A stretch of DNA of 37,283 bases from a virus, in the IMG/VR virus record IMGVR_UViG_3300025667_000002, positions 1-37,283 of that record; one strand, written 5' to 3'. The notes below the pieces were generated by a model. That model was not told the DNA's origin and ran no database searches. It saw nothing but the letters and a program-made list of their open reading frames with translations. Position numbers and translations under genes: made by a program. This document shows positions 28,459-35,585 of this stretch, in pieces (the stretch's first letter is position 1; each line of letters opens with the position of its first letter).

Positions 28459-29252
28459 AAGTACTTCATATCGGTGATCATGCCGGTTCTGCCGCCATCA
28501 CTGCCAACATGTGTACAAAGTTGGGACATCCTTCCGTAGTTACCGTTGTAAAAGACACAAGGGACGAATGGGACCACGGAGATTATTATCAAAACGTCGC
28601 TCAATGCAATACGGAGGACACCTTGGTAAAGGTGGTCGAGAACTTGGATGGCGATTACGATCACATAGTGTATCACGATTACTTTAAGCTGGCAGTTGAA
28701 CTGGATTACCTGAACATCCCGTCCAGTTACATGTTTCACGGTTCCCAGTTAAGAAGAAATCCGACTATCTTTAGAAAGGTAAACGAGTTGGAGAACATAC
28801 TCAATACCTTCGTAACCACTGAGGATCTGCTAAAGTATGCGCTTACTGCCACGCTGTTTGTCAGGCCTGTGGATATTGACCTGTTTCATCCGATGGATGT
28901 GGAACGCGAGGATGTGGGTCTGTGCATAACTCATGAGAGATTCATTGATGACTGTAGATCAATAATAAACTATGAGGATGACGACGTTACGGTAGTTGAC
29001 AGGGATGCTAACAATACTCGTTACCAGAATATGCCGGAACTGTTAAACGCTGTAAGGTCATATTATGACATAAAGTTTCAGTCAACTCACCCGACTTACA
29101 TGGTACCGGAGATGTCCACTACGGGTTTGCAGGCATTGGCATGTGGAACTCCTGTCTGGTCAAACCAGCAGTGGTTTAACTCTTTCCCGATGCAGCACAG
29201 TGATGAAATAGTATGTGCAAACTTCTTGAATATGCTGATGGGTGATGTATAG
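28455..29252 (+). CDS. GT-B glycosyltransferase (GT4-like)
   Basis: 265 aa, TTG start overlapping the previous stop. VLHIGDHAGSAA is the nucleotide-fold opening loop of GT-B enzymes, FHGSQLRR lies near residue 95, VDIDLFHP near 138-145 is the linker motif, and TTGLQALACGTPVW near 221-234 is the donor-binding motif of GT4 family enzymes. The enzyme is shorter than most (about 350-400 aa), with a compact C-terminal domain. It may decorate the virion or the host surface. Being inside the packaging operon suggests a virion substrate made late, but this is inference. Confidence 0.7.
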   Translation: MKVLHIGDHAGSAAITANMCTKLGHPSVVTVVKDTRDEWDHGDYYQNVAQCNTEDTLVKVVENLDGDYDHIVYHDYFKLAVELDYLNIPSSYMFHGSQLRRNPTIFRKVNELENILNTFVTTEDLLKYALTATLFVRPVDIDLFHPMDVEREDVGLCITHERFIDDCRSIINYEDDDVTVVDRDANNTRYQNMPELLNAVRSYYDIKFQSTHPTYMVPEMSTTGLQALACGTPVWSNQQWFNSFPMQHSDEIVCANFLNMLMGDV

Positions 29253-29254
29253 AA

Positions 29255-29818
29255 ATGGGCAAACAGGGAAACAAATCCAGGCCGACCAAGGACCTGTCAC
29301 AGATGAAAAACATACTAAGAACGATGTGGCTGTATCAGGGATTCTCCATCAGGAAGATGTCACAGGCATTCAACGCCAATCCGGAATATGTTGCCAAGTT
29401 TGGTACCGTATCTGTAAGTTCATGCACTGTCTACATCAAGGAGTTCAGAAGAGACGCTGAAGAATGGTATGACGAGGATGCAGTTGAGAAATATGCAGCG
29501 GAATTTGTACGTAAACAACACACAATGGATGAGCAGATAGACCGCTTGGATGAGGTCCAGAAACTCATAGACGTATTGGAGCCTAAAGAGAGAGAGTTGT
29601 TCCTCAAGTTTGAAATGGCAAAGCACGTAATTCACCAAGACCAGATCAAGATGATGTCTGAGATAGAACTAGTTTTACACATCAAGAAAATCAACAAGGA
29701 ACGCAGGGTTAGAAACGAGACATTGACAATGCTGCCTAGTGAGGATGGTCAGAGAGATGAAGAGGTGGCAAAGAAGAGGGGGTACTTAAATAGTACTAAT
29801 GTTGAGGAAGATATATGA
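29255..29818 (+). CDS. Terminase small subunit (probable)
   Basis: 187 aa. N-terminal helix-turn-helix-like part (KNILRTMWLYQGFSIRKMSQ, then VSVSSCTVYIKEFRRD) followed by long acidic coiled coil (EEWYDEDAVEKYAAEFVRK, DEVQKLIDVLEPKERELF). This is the shape of small terminases that recognise packaging sites and form rings. It lies upstream of the large subunit, with a few small zinc genes between. Assignment is by shape and position. Confidence 0.55.
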   Translation: MGKQGNKSRPTKDLSQMKNILRTMWLYQGFSIRKMSQAFNANPEYVAKFGTVSVSSCTVYIKEFRRDAEEWYDEDAVEKYAAEFVRKQHTMDEQIDRLDEVQKLIDVLEPKERELFLKFEMAKHVIHQDQIKMMSEIELVLHIKKINKERRVRNETLTMLPSEDGQRDEEVAKKRGYLNSTNVEEDI

Positions 29819-30003
29819 GTATTATAACCAACTTCATAAATGGTCTGCGCAAGTCATTTGATGGCAAAGATCATCTTAGAGAAATCAATCAGTGTGAAAA
29901 ATGCGACAGACCTGCATTTACTAACGTATGTGGCTACTGTCGTACGGAATCACATTATAAAATATCAGAGGAACAGGAGAGGAGAAATCAGAGAATTGAC
30001 TGA
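29815..30003 (+). CDS. 62-aa zinc-ribbon protein
   Basis: ATG 29815 overlaps the TerS stop (ATGA). Contains CEKCDRP and CGYC about 11 residues apart, a zinc site, then a His and a charged helix. Function unknown. Confidence 0.6.
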   Translation: MSIITNFINGLRKSFDGKDHLREINQCEKCDRPAFTNVCGYCRTESHYKISEEQERRNQRID

Positions 30004-30091
30004 CAAGGATTCACATCAGTGTATCGCTTGGACCAGTGACAACAATGGTGCATATTTATGCAAGGTGTGTAACAGGGAGTATGAAGAATAA
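29996..30091 (+). CDS. 31-aa zinc-binding protein
   Basis: TTG 29996 lies just inside the previous gene and the TAA at 30089-30091 overlaps the next ATG. GGAG-rich sequence upstream (29970-29985) could be its ribosome site. HQC and CKVC give four zinc ligands. Longer versions would need starts well inside the preceding gene. Confidence 0.45.
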   Translation: MTDKDSHQCIAWTSDNNGAYLCKVCNREYEE

Positions 30092-30204
30092 TGGGAATTG
30101 AGAGAGGAATAGAATGCACCGTATGTGGCAAGATGATTCCAGGCACTGTAAAAAGTATGAAGTATCATGTTAGAAGCAGACATTCAGGTAAGCAGGCTGA
30201 CTGA
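30091..30204 (+). CDS. 37-aa C2H2 zinc finger protein
   Basis: ATG 30091 overlaps the previous stop (TAATG). One classical finger: CTVCGKMI...HVRSRH, in the usual C-x2-C-x12-H-x4-H spacing, with basic residues. A minimal DNA- or RNA-binding unit. Confidence 0.6.
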   Translation: MGIERGIECTVCGKMIPGTVKSMKYHVRSRHSGKQAD

Positions 30205-30205
30205 C

Positions 30206-30307
30206 ATGCATAATTATAAATGTTCTGATTGTGATTGTTGGTTATTAAAACTTCGAGGTAAATGGGTATGTATGAAATGTACCGTAGATAAACTAGAGGA
30301 CGAATAA
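30206..30307 (+). CDS. 33-aa zinc-ribbon protein
   Basis: CSDCDCW and, about 13 residues on, CMKC: a compact zinc ribbon with a Trp between. TAA at 30305-30307 overlaps the terminase ATG (TAATG). Confidence 0.55.
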   Translation: MHNYKCSDCDCWLLKLRGKWVCMKCTVDKLEDE

Positions 30308-31752
30308 TGCCTAAAGGTTTTGTCTCGGAAGAGACTAAGCGTTTCATAAATACGGAAGGCAAGGTAGTCGAAAAGAAATCATACCCGGAGAAATTCTGGT
30401 GTTATAATCCGATGGCTGAGACACAGACATGCTGTTTCTGGCACTACATATTCTATCCAAATGGAGGTCCGGAACGTGACGGCATATTTCATCCTTGTTA
30501 TCTGTACGAACAGGAAATATTGGAACACCTGGACAAAGGCAGACTGGACTCTGCTTCAAAGATGGTTGCTGTCTACAAGGCAACGGGTCTGGGTTTGACA
30601 GAACTCATACTGATGTGGATTCTTCACAGAGCATGTACCGATCCGTTCTTTCAGGCAAACGAGGATGTCGTCATATTCACCGGTCCAAACATCGAGCTGG
30701 CAAAGAAACTCATCGAGAGAATCAAGCAATTCGCAAACGAAAGAGTAGACTATGAGGATCACGGCATGTACAAGATACAGATAGGAAAGTGTAACATACA
30801 GGTATATCCTTCAAACAACATCGATGCCGTCAGAGGTATTCCAAGGGTGTCATGCGTATTCGGAGACGAGGCAGCGTTCTTTACAGGTCTTAAAGATGAC
30901 AAGCCAATCAGAACGGTAGGTGAGAGATACAGGGGTAAATCAGACAGTTATGTTATATGGGTTTCAACGGCAGGTGACTTTGCACAGGGTTTCTTTTACG
31001 AGATATTACAGGAACCGGATGCGGTATGTCAATACAAACGATTTGAGATGTATGAGGACAGGGGACTGGAAAAAGATATGATCACGGGTACGTCCATCTT
31101 CTCGGATGATTACATTGAGGAAGCACGCAAACTACCGTCATTTCAACAGGAGTTTCAGGGAATCTGGGGAGCCAACGTGGGTGACATATACTCTACAGAG
31201 GCACTGGATGCCGTGACAGATATGGATTACGAGATAGAGTACGAACTAGGTGACAAGAACCGTCTAGGATTCTGTGATCCAGGATTCGGTACGTCACAGT
31301 TTGGCATATGTATAACAGAGATGAGAGATAACATACCTTACGTTATTTATTCAAAGTCATACGCCAGACAGTCTGCTACGTCAATGATCACCGAGTTAGG
31401 TAGGTTATCTGACCTGTTTACAGTAAGGAAGTGGGGATGTGACAAGGCAAACCCTGAGATCATAAAGGATATGCGTGAGACTCTGCATCTAAACGTTACA
31501 GGTATATCAAACAAGGAGTCAGGTCGTAAGATGACCGTACAGGCATCTGTCAAGGTAGCAAAACTCAAAGTCAGAATTCATCCTAAATTTTTAAACTTAA
31601 AAAAACAACTAATGACAATAGTGTTCGGAAAGAACGGTCAACCTGCTAAATCAAGAGATAATCCGTTTGATGAGGGTGATGCATTCCAGGGCAACCTGTA
31701 CCTACGGTTTAGTGGCTCTGGACATTTATCGATTCAGTATGACACAGAATAG
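30307..31752 (+). CDS. Terminase large subunit
   Basis: 481 aa. ATPase domain: KATGLGLTE (91-99) at the Walker A position, where the loop lacks the usual GKS/T and the basic residue lies at the front; Walker B VFGDEAAFF (184-192) with Asp187 and Glu188; coupling region around WVSTAGD (218-224). RNase H-like nuclease: Asp324 in FCDPGFGTS, Asp379 in GCDKANPEI, and Asp456 in FDEGDA, the three metal-binding acids. It packages DNA into the prohead and cuts it. Its end overlaps an opposing gene on the minus strand. Start overlaps a small zinc gene. Confidence 0.9.
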   Translation: MPKGFVSEETKRFINTEGKVVEKKSYPEKFWCYNPMAETQTCCFWHYIFYPNGGPERDGIFHPCYLYEQEILEHLDKGRLDSASKMVAVYKATGLGLTELILMWILHRACTDPFFQANEDVVIFTGPNIELAKKLIERIKQFANERVDYEDHGMYKIQIGKCNIQVYPSNNIDAVRGIPRVSCVFGDEAAFFTGLKDDKPIRTVGERYRGKSDSYVIWVSTAGDFAQGFFYEILQEPDAVCQYKRFEMYEDRGLEKDMITGTSIFSDDYIEEARKLPSFQQEFQGIWGANVGDIYSTEALDAVTDMDYEIEYELGDKNRLGFCDPGFGTSQFGICITEMRDNIPYVIYSKSYARQSATSMITELGRLSDLFTVRKWGCDKANPEIIKDMRETLHLNVTGISNKESGRKMTVQASVKVAKLKVRIHPKFLNLKKQLMTIVFGKNGQPAKSRDNPFDEGDAFQGNLYLRFSGSGHLSIQYDTE

Positions 31753-32008
31753 AAATATAGCAACCTACGTTAACTCTCATCAATTCGATTCCATTCTTAA
31801 CTAAATGAGACACCTGGTCGTTTGCCATCAACTCATAGGTTAATGCCTGATTGTCCAAGTGCATTGGCACTCTGCACACTTCGTAGATTCCATATTTTTC
31901 GTAATGATCCAAAGTAAGAGAAGGAGATACGTATTTAAATTGGAATTTCTTAGATTTAGGATTCCATTCCATATCCATCCCGCTTTGAGGAGTATGATAT
32001 GCTAGCAT
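31709..32008 (-). CDS. Small protein, unknown
   Basis: 99 aa from ATG 32008, which lies 29 nt after a minus-strand TATA box (core at 32037); a GTG at 32041 would start on the box and is rejected. The peptide is aromatic and beta-like (MEWNPKSKKFQFKYVSPSL, then YEVCRVPMHLDNQALTYEL) with two helices near the end. Its 3' end overlaps the terminase gene by 44 bp on the opposite strand. Not recognised. Confidence 0.5.
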   Translation of the reverse strand: MLAYHTPQSGMDMEWNPKSKKFQFKYVSPSLTLDHYEKYGIYEVCRVPMHLDNQALTYELMANDQVSHLVKNGIELMRVNVGCYISILCHTESINVQSH

Positions 32009-32029
32009 GTTTTTTTTAAACACACAGTA

Positions 32030-32038
32030 GTATATTAA
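32030..32038 (-). promoter_or_regulatory. TATA box for the 32008 gene
   Basis: Read on the minus strand, TTAATATAC; the TAATATAC core begins at 32037, 29 nt before the ATG. It overlaps the stop region of the next minus-strand gene. Confidence 0.7.
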
Positions 32039-32041
32039 CAC

Positions 32042-32353
32042 CTACTTCTTGAAACGAGTATCAACGCCTATGTTAGATTCCCGGGCATCGGCTAACATGG
32101 CGGCACACGAAAGTACATGATCTAAATGATTCAGTCCGGATTCCTCATCACACTCCTCTCCACCTATCCATGCATATAGATGTCTCATTAGAGCGTCATA
32201 GTATCTATTCCAGTCCAAACCCTTACCCTGTTTGTAGTTAAAGGAATCATACTTCAAGGCGCCATAAGTCATGGCTCTAGCCATTGCGAATATCGCATTA
32301 GGCGGACACAAGCCCATCTTAGGTTTACCATCGTCGTATTTGATTGATTCCAT
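32042..32353 (-). CDS. dATP/dGTP diphosphohydrolase-like protein (DUF5664 family)
   Basis: 103 aa. Family marks: KYDDGKPKMGLCPP, then AMTYGALKYDSFNY, GLDWNRYYDALMRHLYAW, GEECDEESGLNHLDHVL. The Glu/Asp and His residues match those used by all-alpha nucleotide pyrophosphohydrolases of the MazG kind. Members hydrolyse dNTPs to dNMP and pyrophosphate and alter the nucleotide pool in infected cells. Minus-strand TATA box at 28 nt. It lies between the terminase and portal genes against their direction, with a late-type plus-strand promoter overlapping its start. Confidence 0.8.
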   Translation of the reverse strand: MESIKYDDGKPKMGLCPPNAIFAMARAMTYGALKYDSFNYKQGKGLDWNRYYDALMRHLYAWIGGEECDEESGLNHLDHVLSCAAMLADARESNIGVDTRFKK

Positions 32354-32365
32354 ACTTCCTTTATT
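32351..32365 (+). promoter_or_regulatory. Late-type promoter element before the 32388 gene (weak)
   Basis: CATACTTCCTTTATT starts 37 nt before ATG 32388, with ACTTC at -34. It overlaps the start codon of the diphosphohydrolase gene on the other strand, so the two may not be read at the same time. Confidence 0.45.
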
Positions 32366-32373
32366 GTACAGTA

Positions 32374-32381
32374 GTATTTAA
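32374..32381 (-). promoter_or_regulatory. TATA box for the diphosphohydrolase gene
   Basis: Read on the minus strand, TTAAATAC beginning at 32381, 28 nt before the ATG at 32353. Confidence 0.75.
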
Positions 32382-32387
32382 GTGTAT

Positions 32388-32732
32388 ATGCTTATATTGA
32401 AACTTGGAACAGAAGAATGGATTTCAGAGGACTATACGTCTACTACAGGTAGTGGAATATCATTTACCATATACACTGAACCTAAAATGGTCAATGTGCA
32501 GAATCTGACTGGATATACGTTAAAAATAAGATTTAGAGATCAGGATAATATGTTATATGACGAATTTGACTGTGACATAGTATCAGCAGCAGCCGGTACG
32601 GGTGAATTTCTGCCACAAATAGGAGAACTTGATACAAACTACATAGGAGAGATAGAAATAGAATTAACTGGAACAAATGAGGTATTATCAGCTAGAGGAG
32701 TCAACGGATCCGGTAAATTACGTATAAGATAA
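32388..32732 (+). CDS. Virion protein of BppU-like beta fold (probable)
   Basis: 114 aa from ATG 32388; a GTG at 32382 is also in frame but less likely. SGISFTIYTEPKMVNVQNLTGYTLKIRFRD resembles the start of phage baseplate/upper-fibre domains (xFTLxx...vdLTGyTxxxxvRd). The remainder has strands GEIEIELTGTN and SGKLRIR. It could be a fibre, decoration or spike attached near the portal or neck. Single-gene promoter of the late type; lies 43 bp before the portal. Confidence 0.5.
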   Translation: MLILKLGTEEWISEDYTSTTGSGISFTIYTEPKMVNVQNLTGYTLKIRFRDQDNMLYDEFDCDIVSAAAGTGEFLPQIGELDTNYIGEIEIELTGTNEVLSARGVNGSGKLRIR

Positions 32733-32735
32733 TAT

Positions 32736-32750
32736 AATACTTCTTGTAAA
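32736..32750 (+). promoter_or_regulatory. Late-type promoter element before the portal gene
   Basis: AATACTTCTTGTAAA starts 40 nt before the TTG at 32776; motif well kept except the last base, spacing 4 nt longer than the rule. Confidence 0.6.
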
Positions 32751-32775
32751 TCAATAAATCATAATAAGTAGCATA

Positions 32776-34260
32776 TTGTTTGATAAAATCGAGTTTAATC
32801 CCATTAAATCAGAAGGTAACGCCTTTGTAGTAGAAGAAGGTATAAAAAGTGAAGTTAATTTCAATCAATGGGCCGAAGGAAGCAAGCCTGAAGTATCATT
32901 TGCCAAGATTTTCTACCTAAATGATCACGATTCTCGTCTTTATCTAGCATCAGACACGTATACTCAACTCATTTTGGGTAGTGGAATGGTAATTTCAGGT
33001 AAAAATCAGAAAGCAGTAGCAGCCTTGGAAAAGTGGATTGCAGACAATTATATTGAAGAAAAGGTCGAAGATGGGTGTCATTCTTATGTTATAGTAGGAA
33101 ATGTATGTTATGAATTAATTCGTAAAGGTAAAAAGGTAGTTGACATAGATGAGATAGACATAACAACAATGATAGGAGCACAAAGAGATAAATCAGGTCA
33201 AGTTATATCATATACACAACATGTTAACGATAAAGATATAGTTATAGATTCTAAAGATGTAGCACACTTACGTTTAACTAGTAGAAGACAAGAGATGTGG
33301 GGTAGAGCCTTAGCACAATCTATAGTAACCCCTAAACAGGTCAACGGTAAACAAATTGAGTCATCTGTTGAGGAAATGTGGTCCATAGAAGATAGCATGG
33401 TCAAGATATTCAAGTCTTACGCTTCTCCTATGATGATGATTCAGTTCGAAGACGTAGGTGAGGATTTCATTGAGGATAAACAACAAGAGTTCAAGAAGAT
33501 GGGTGCTGGTGCTAAAATCATTACAGATAAAGCCTTTAAAGCAGAGGTATTCGAAGTTAATCCCGCTTCAAAGTTCGATAAATACATAGAGCACATGGAA
33601 AAGGATGTCATAGAAGCAGGTACTCAATTCGCATCCCAGATATTAACTGCTGGATTCACCGCAAGAGCATCTTCCGAGTCCGCTAGTGATATTATTAAAT
33701 TAAAGATTAAAAGAATTCAACGTAGATTCGGATTAGGTCTAAAGAAGCAGGTATTCGATCTAGTTCTAGAAGGCATGGGTTTCAATCCTAAAATTGTAGA
33801 TATTAAAGTAGATTTCCAGTTTGATTCAGAATCCGTTCTCTCAATTCAAGATGTCACCGCATTATTTGAGAAAGGAACTATCAAGAGATCAGAAGTAAGA
33901 TCATACTTGGCAGAGAACACGGATGTCAAGATTAACATGGCTGATATGGAAGATACACTCCCTATCACATCAGTAACTCCTACGGATAAGATGGGTGGAC
34001 AGAATAAAGAGCCTGAACAGCCAAAACCAACTGAATCCATATTAAAAAATACTTCTTACAATGAAGAAAATAACAAGGTATTACAGGAGATATTAAATGA
34101 TGTTAAAATGACTAAAAAAGAAATGAGATTAAAGTTACAAGAACAATTAGATGTAAAAGAACAACGTGAGTTCACAAGGGTTAATGAAGAATCCGAATTG
34201 AGAATAAAGAAAATGAATATACTAGATAAATTAAGTGATTCTATGGGAGAAGGAAGTTGA
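32776..34260 (+). CDS. Portal protein
   Basis: 494 aa with TTG start, no nearer ATG fitting. Motifs of phage portals: SDTYTQLILGSGMVISGK, YVIVGNVCYELIRKGKKVVDI, the DIDITTM... and VAHLRLTSRRQEMWGRALAQS helix-strand region, and a long stem/crown helix RFGLGLKKQVFDLVLE. After about residue 390 there is a disordered acidic-proline linker (GGQNKEPEQPKPTESIL) and a final coiled coil (KKEMRLKLQEQLDVKEQREF). In the virion it forms the ring through which DNA enters. It follows the terminase region and precedes the capsid gene, as usual. Confidence 0.85.
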   Translation: MFDKIEFNPIKSEGNAFVVEEGIKSEVNFNQWAEGSKPEVSFAKIFYLNDHDSRLYLASDTYTQLILGSGMVISGKNQKAVAALEKWIADNYIEEKVEDGCHSYVIVGNVCYELIRKGKKVVDIDEIDITTMIGAQRDKSGQVISYTQHVNDKDIVIDSKDVAHLRLTSRRQEMWGRALAQSIVTPKQVNGKQIESSVEEMWSIEDSMVKIFKSYASPMMMIQFEDVGEDFIEDKQQEFKKMGAGAKIITDKAFKAEVFEVNPASKFDKYIEHMEKDVIEAGTQFASQILTAGFTARASSESASDIIKLKIKRIQRRFGLGLKKQVFDLVLEGMGFNPKIVDIKVDFQFDSESVLSIQDVTALFEKGTIKRSEVRSYLAENTDVKINMADMEDTLPITSVTPTDKMGGQNKEPEQPKPTESILKNTSYNEENNKVLQEILNDVKMTKKEMRLKLQEQLDVKEQREFTRVNEESELRIKKMNILDKLSDSMGEGS

Positions 34261-34541
34261 TTAGATTCTATAAAGAAGGTGAAGAGGTAGATTTACTTGA
34301 TCTAGGTATTACAGAACTCGGTTCAACTAATAGAATTGAATTAGTAATGAAAAATGACTTTGCAGATAAAGTAGAATTATTAGACGCTATTGTAGAAGAC
34401 AAAGGATTAAAAATAATAGAGTTCACTAGTAAACTAGGAATAAAAGAAGAAGGTAAAATAATATTAGAATTCTCCCCAAGTAAAGACCGTACTGAATCTC
34501 TTAAAGACTCTAAGATCAAATTCAGGGTGATTATTGGTTAA
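34257..34541 (+). CDS. Small virion-type beta protein, unknown
   Basis: 94 aa, TTG start overlapping the portal stop. Short beta strands (NRIELVMKNDFADKVELLD, GKIILEFSPSKD, SKIKFRVIIG) as in Ig-like or decoration domains. Located between portal and a fibre-like gene. Function not recognised; could be a decoration or portal-associated factor. Confidence 0.5.
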   Translation: MIRFYKEGEEVDLLDLGITELGSTNRIELVMKNDFADKVELLDAIVEDKGLKIIEFTSKLGIKEEGKIILEFSPSKDRTESLKDSKIKFRVIIG

Positions 34542-35146
34542 TGGCAATCACACACAGTACAGTAGCAACATCTGATGACGAAGACGGTGCAGAAGTTAAC
34601 AAAACAGAATGGAATGACGATCACGTCATAGATGATGGCACTCTAAGTATAGCAAAGACCACAGGATTACAAGCCGCTATAGATGGTAAACAAGCAACCA
34701 TAACAGATGGCGACCTAACTATCGCAAGAACTACAGGATTACAAGCCGCTATAGATGCCAAGGCAACTGTAACTGCATTAAACACTAGACCAGAAGCATT
34801 GATAGTTGCAGCCAGTGATAATGAAACAGATTTAGCAACAGGAACCGTATTCACATTTTACATGCCTTATGCCATGACACTTACTGATATTAAAGCATCT
34901 GTATTAACTGCTCCAACAGGTGCAGGTATAATAGTGGATGTACATGACGCAGGTACAACAATCATGGGAACTGATAAACTGGATATTGATGTGTCAGAAT
35001 TTCACACTAGCACAGCCGCCACTCAACCTGCATTAACAGATACCGCACTTGCAAATAACGCAAAGATTGAGATTATAATTGACCAAGTAGGTTCTACTAT
35101 AGCAGGAGCAGGTTTGGTTATTTATATGATAGGTTATCAAGCCTAA
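34541..35146 (+). CDS. Fibre-like virion protein with two repeats and a shared beta domain
   Basis: 201 aa, TAATG overlap with the previous gene. Residues about 30-80 hold two copies of a 20-25-residue repeat (LSIAKTTGLQAAIDGKQ and LTIARTTGLQAAIDAK) typical of phage fibre shafts. Residues about 95-201 are the beta domain also present at 11469-12104 (FYMPYAMTLTDIK, VDVHDAGTT, IYMIGYQA). It is probably a head fibre or neck appendage, as it sits among head genes. Confidence 0.65.
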   Translation: MAITHSTVATSDDEDGAEVNKTEWNDDHVIDDGTLSIAKTTGLQAAIDGKQATITDGDLTIARTTGLQAAIDAKATVTALNTRPEALIVAASDNETDLATGTVFTFYMPYAMTLTDIKASVLTAPTGAGIIVDVHDAGTTIMGTDKLDIDVSEFHTSTAATQPALTDTALANNAKIEIIIDQVGSTIAGAGLVIYMIGYQA

Positions 35147-35550
35147 TGGCAGTATTTAATTCGACTCTATTTAACAAAGCAATATTCAATACTAAATTCA
35201 TAGCATCTGGTGGAGTATCTAAAAGAAAATTCAGAAAACAACCTAAAGAATTACTTTGGTCACACGCAATATTAAAAGTAGAATCAAGAATAGATATACC
35301 TGTATCAATAAAAACTGAGGGTAAGATACTAACTGGCTTTAACTCAAAAGTGGGTTCTAAAATATCATACACTGATAATGTAATTACATCTTCTAAGATA
35401 TTGAGGGAGATATACAAACCTGTAAACTCAGTGGTATATACAGATATGGAAGTAGATGTAAATAGTACATTGGATAACATGGAGTTAAAATTAAACAAAA
35501 TATATAAATATAACACCATAAAGAGTGTCTTATCACTACTAGACATCTAA
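35146..35550 (+). CDS. Virion-type protein, unknown
   Basis: 134 aa, start overlapping the previous stop. The opening FNSTLFNKAIFNTKF is the repeated F-N-x pattern found at the start of some tail and head-fibre proteins. Then a basic stretch (SKRKFRKQPKEL) and beta strands (ILKVESRIDIPVSI, ILTGFNSKVGSKI). Likely a minor capsid or appendage part. The stop overlaps the capsid promoter. Confidence 0.5.
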   Translation: MAVFNSTLFNKAIFNTKFIASGGVSKRKFRKQPKELLWSHAILKVESRIDIPVSIKTEGKILTGFNSKVGSKISYTDNVITSSKILREIYKPVNSVVYTDMEVDVNSTLDNMELKLNKIYKYNTIKSVLSLLDI

Positions 35551-35564
35551 ATACTTCTTGTAAT
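35550..35564 (+). promoter_or_regulatory. Late-type promoter element of the capsid gene
   Basis: AATACTTCTTGTAAT starts exactly 36 nt before the ATG at 35586; 14 of 15 bases match the full palindrome. Confidence 0.75.
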
Positions 35565-35585
35565 GGTATAGAACACAATTAAATC

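Noticed and set aside
32042-32353. Evidence for a modified-base (2-aminoadenine) genome from the diphosphohydrolase
   Set aside because: No PurZ-like adenylosuccinate synthetase or modified-base polymerase is present; dNTP control is enough to explain the gene.
35118-35546. 142-codon minus-strand frame
   Set aside because: Antisense to the virion gene at 35146; no promoter at the 28-29 nt spacing and composition typical of a shadow frame.
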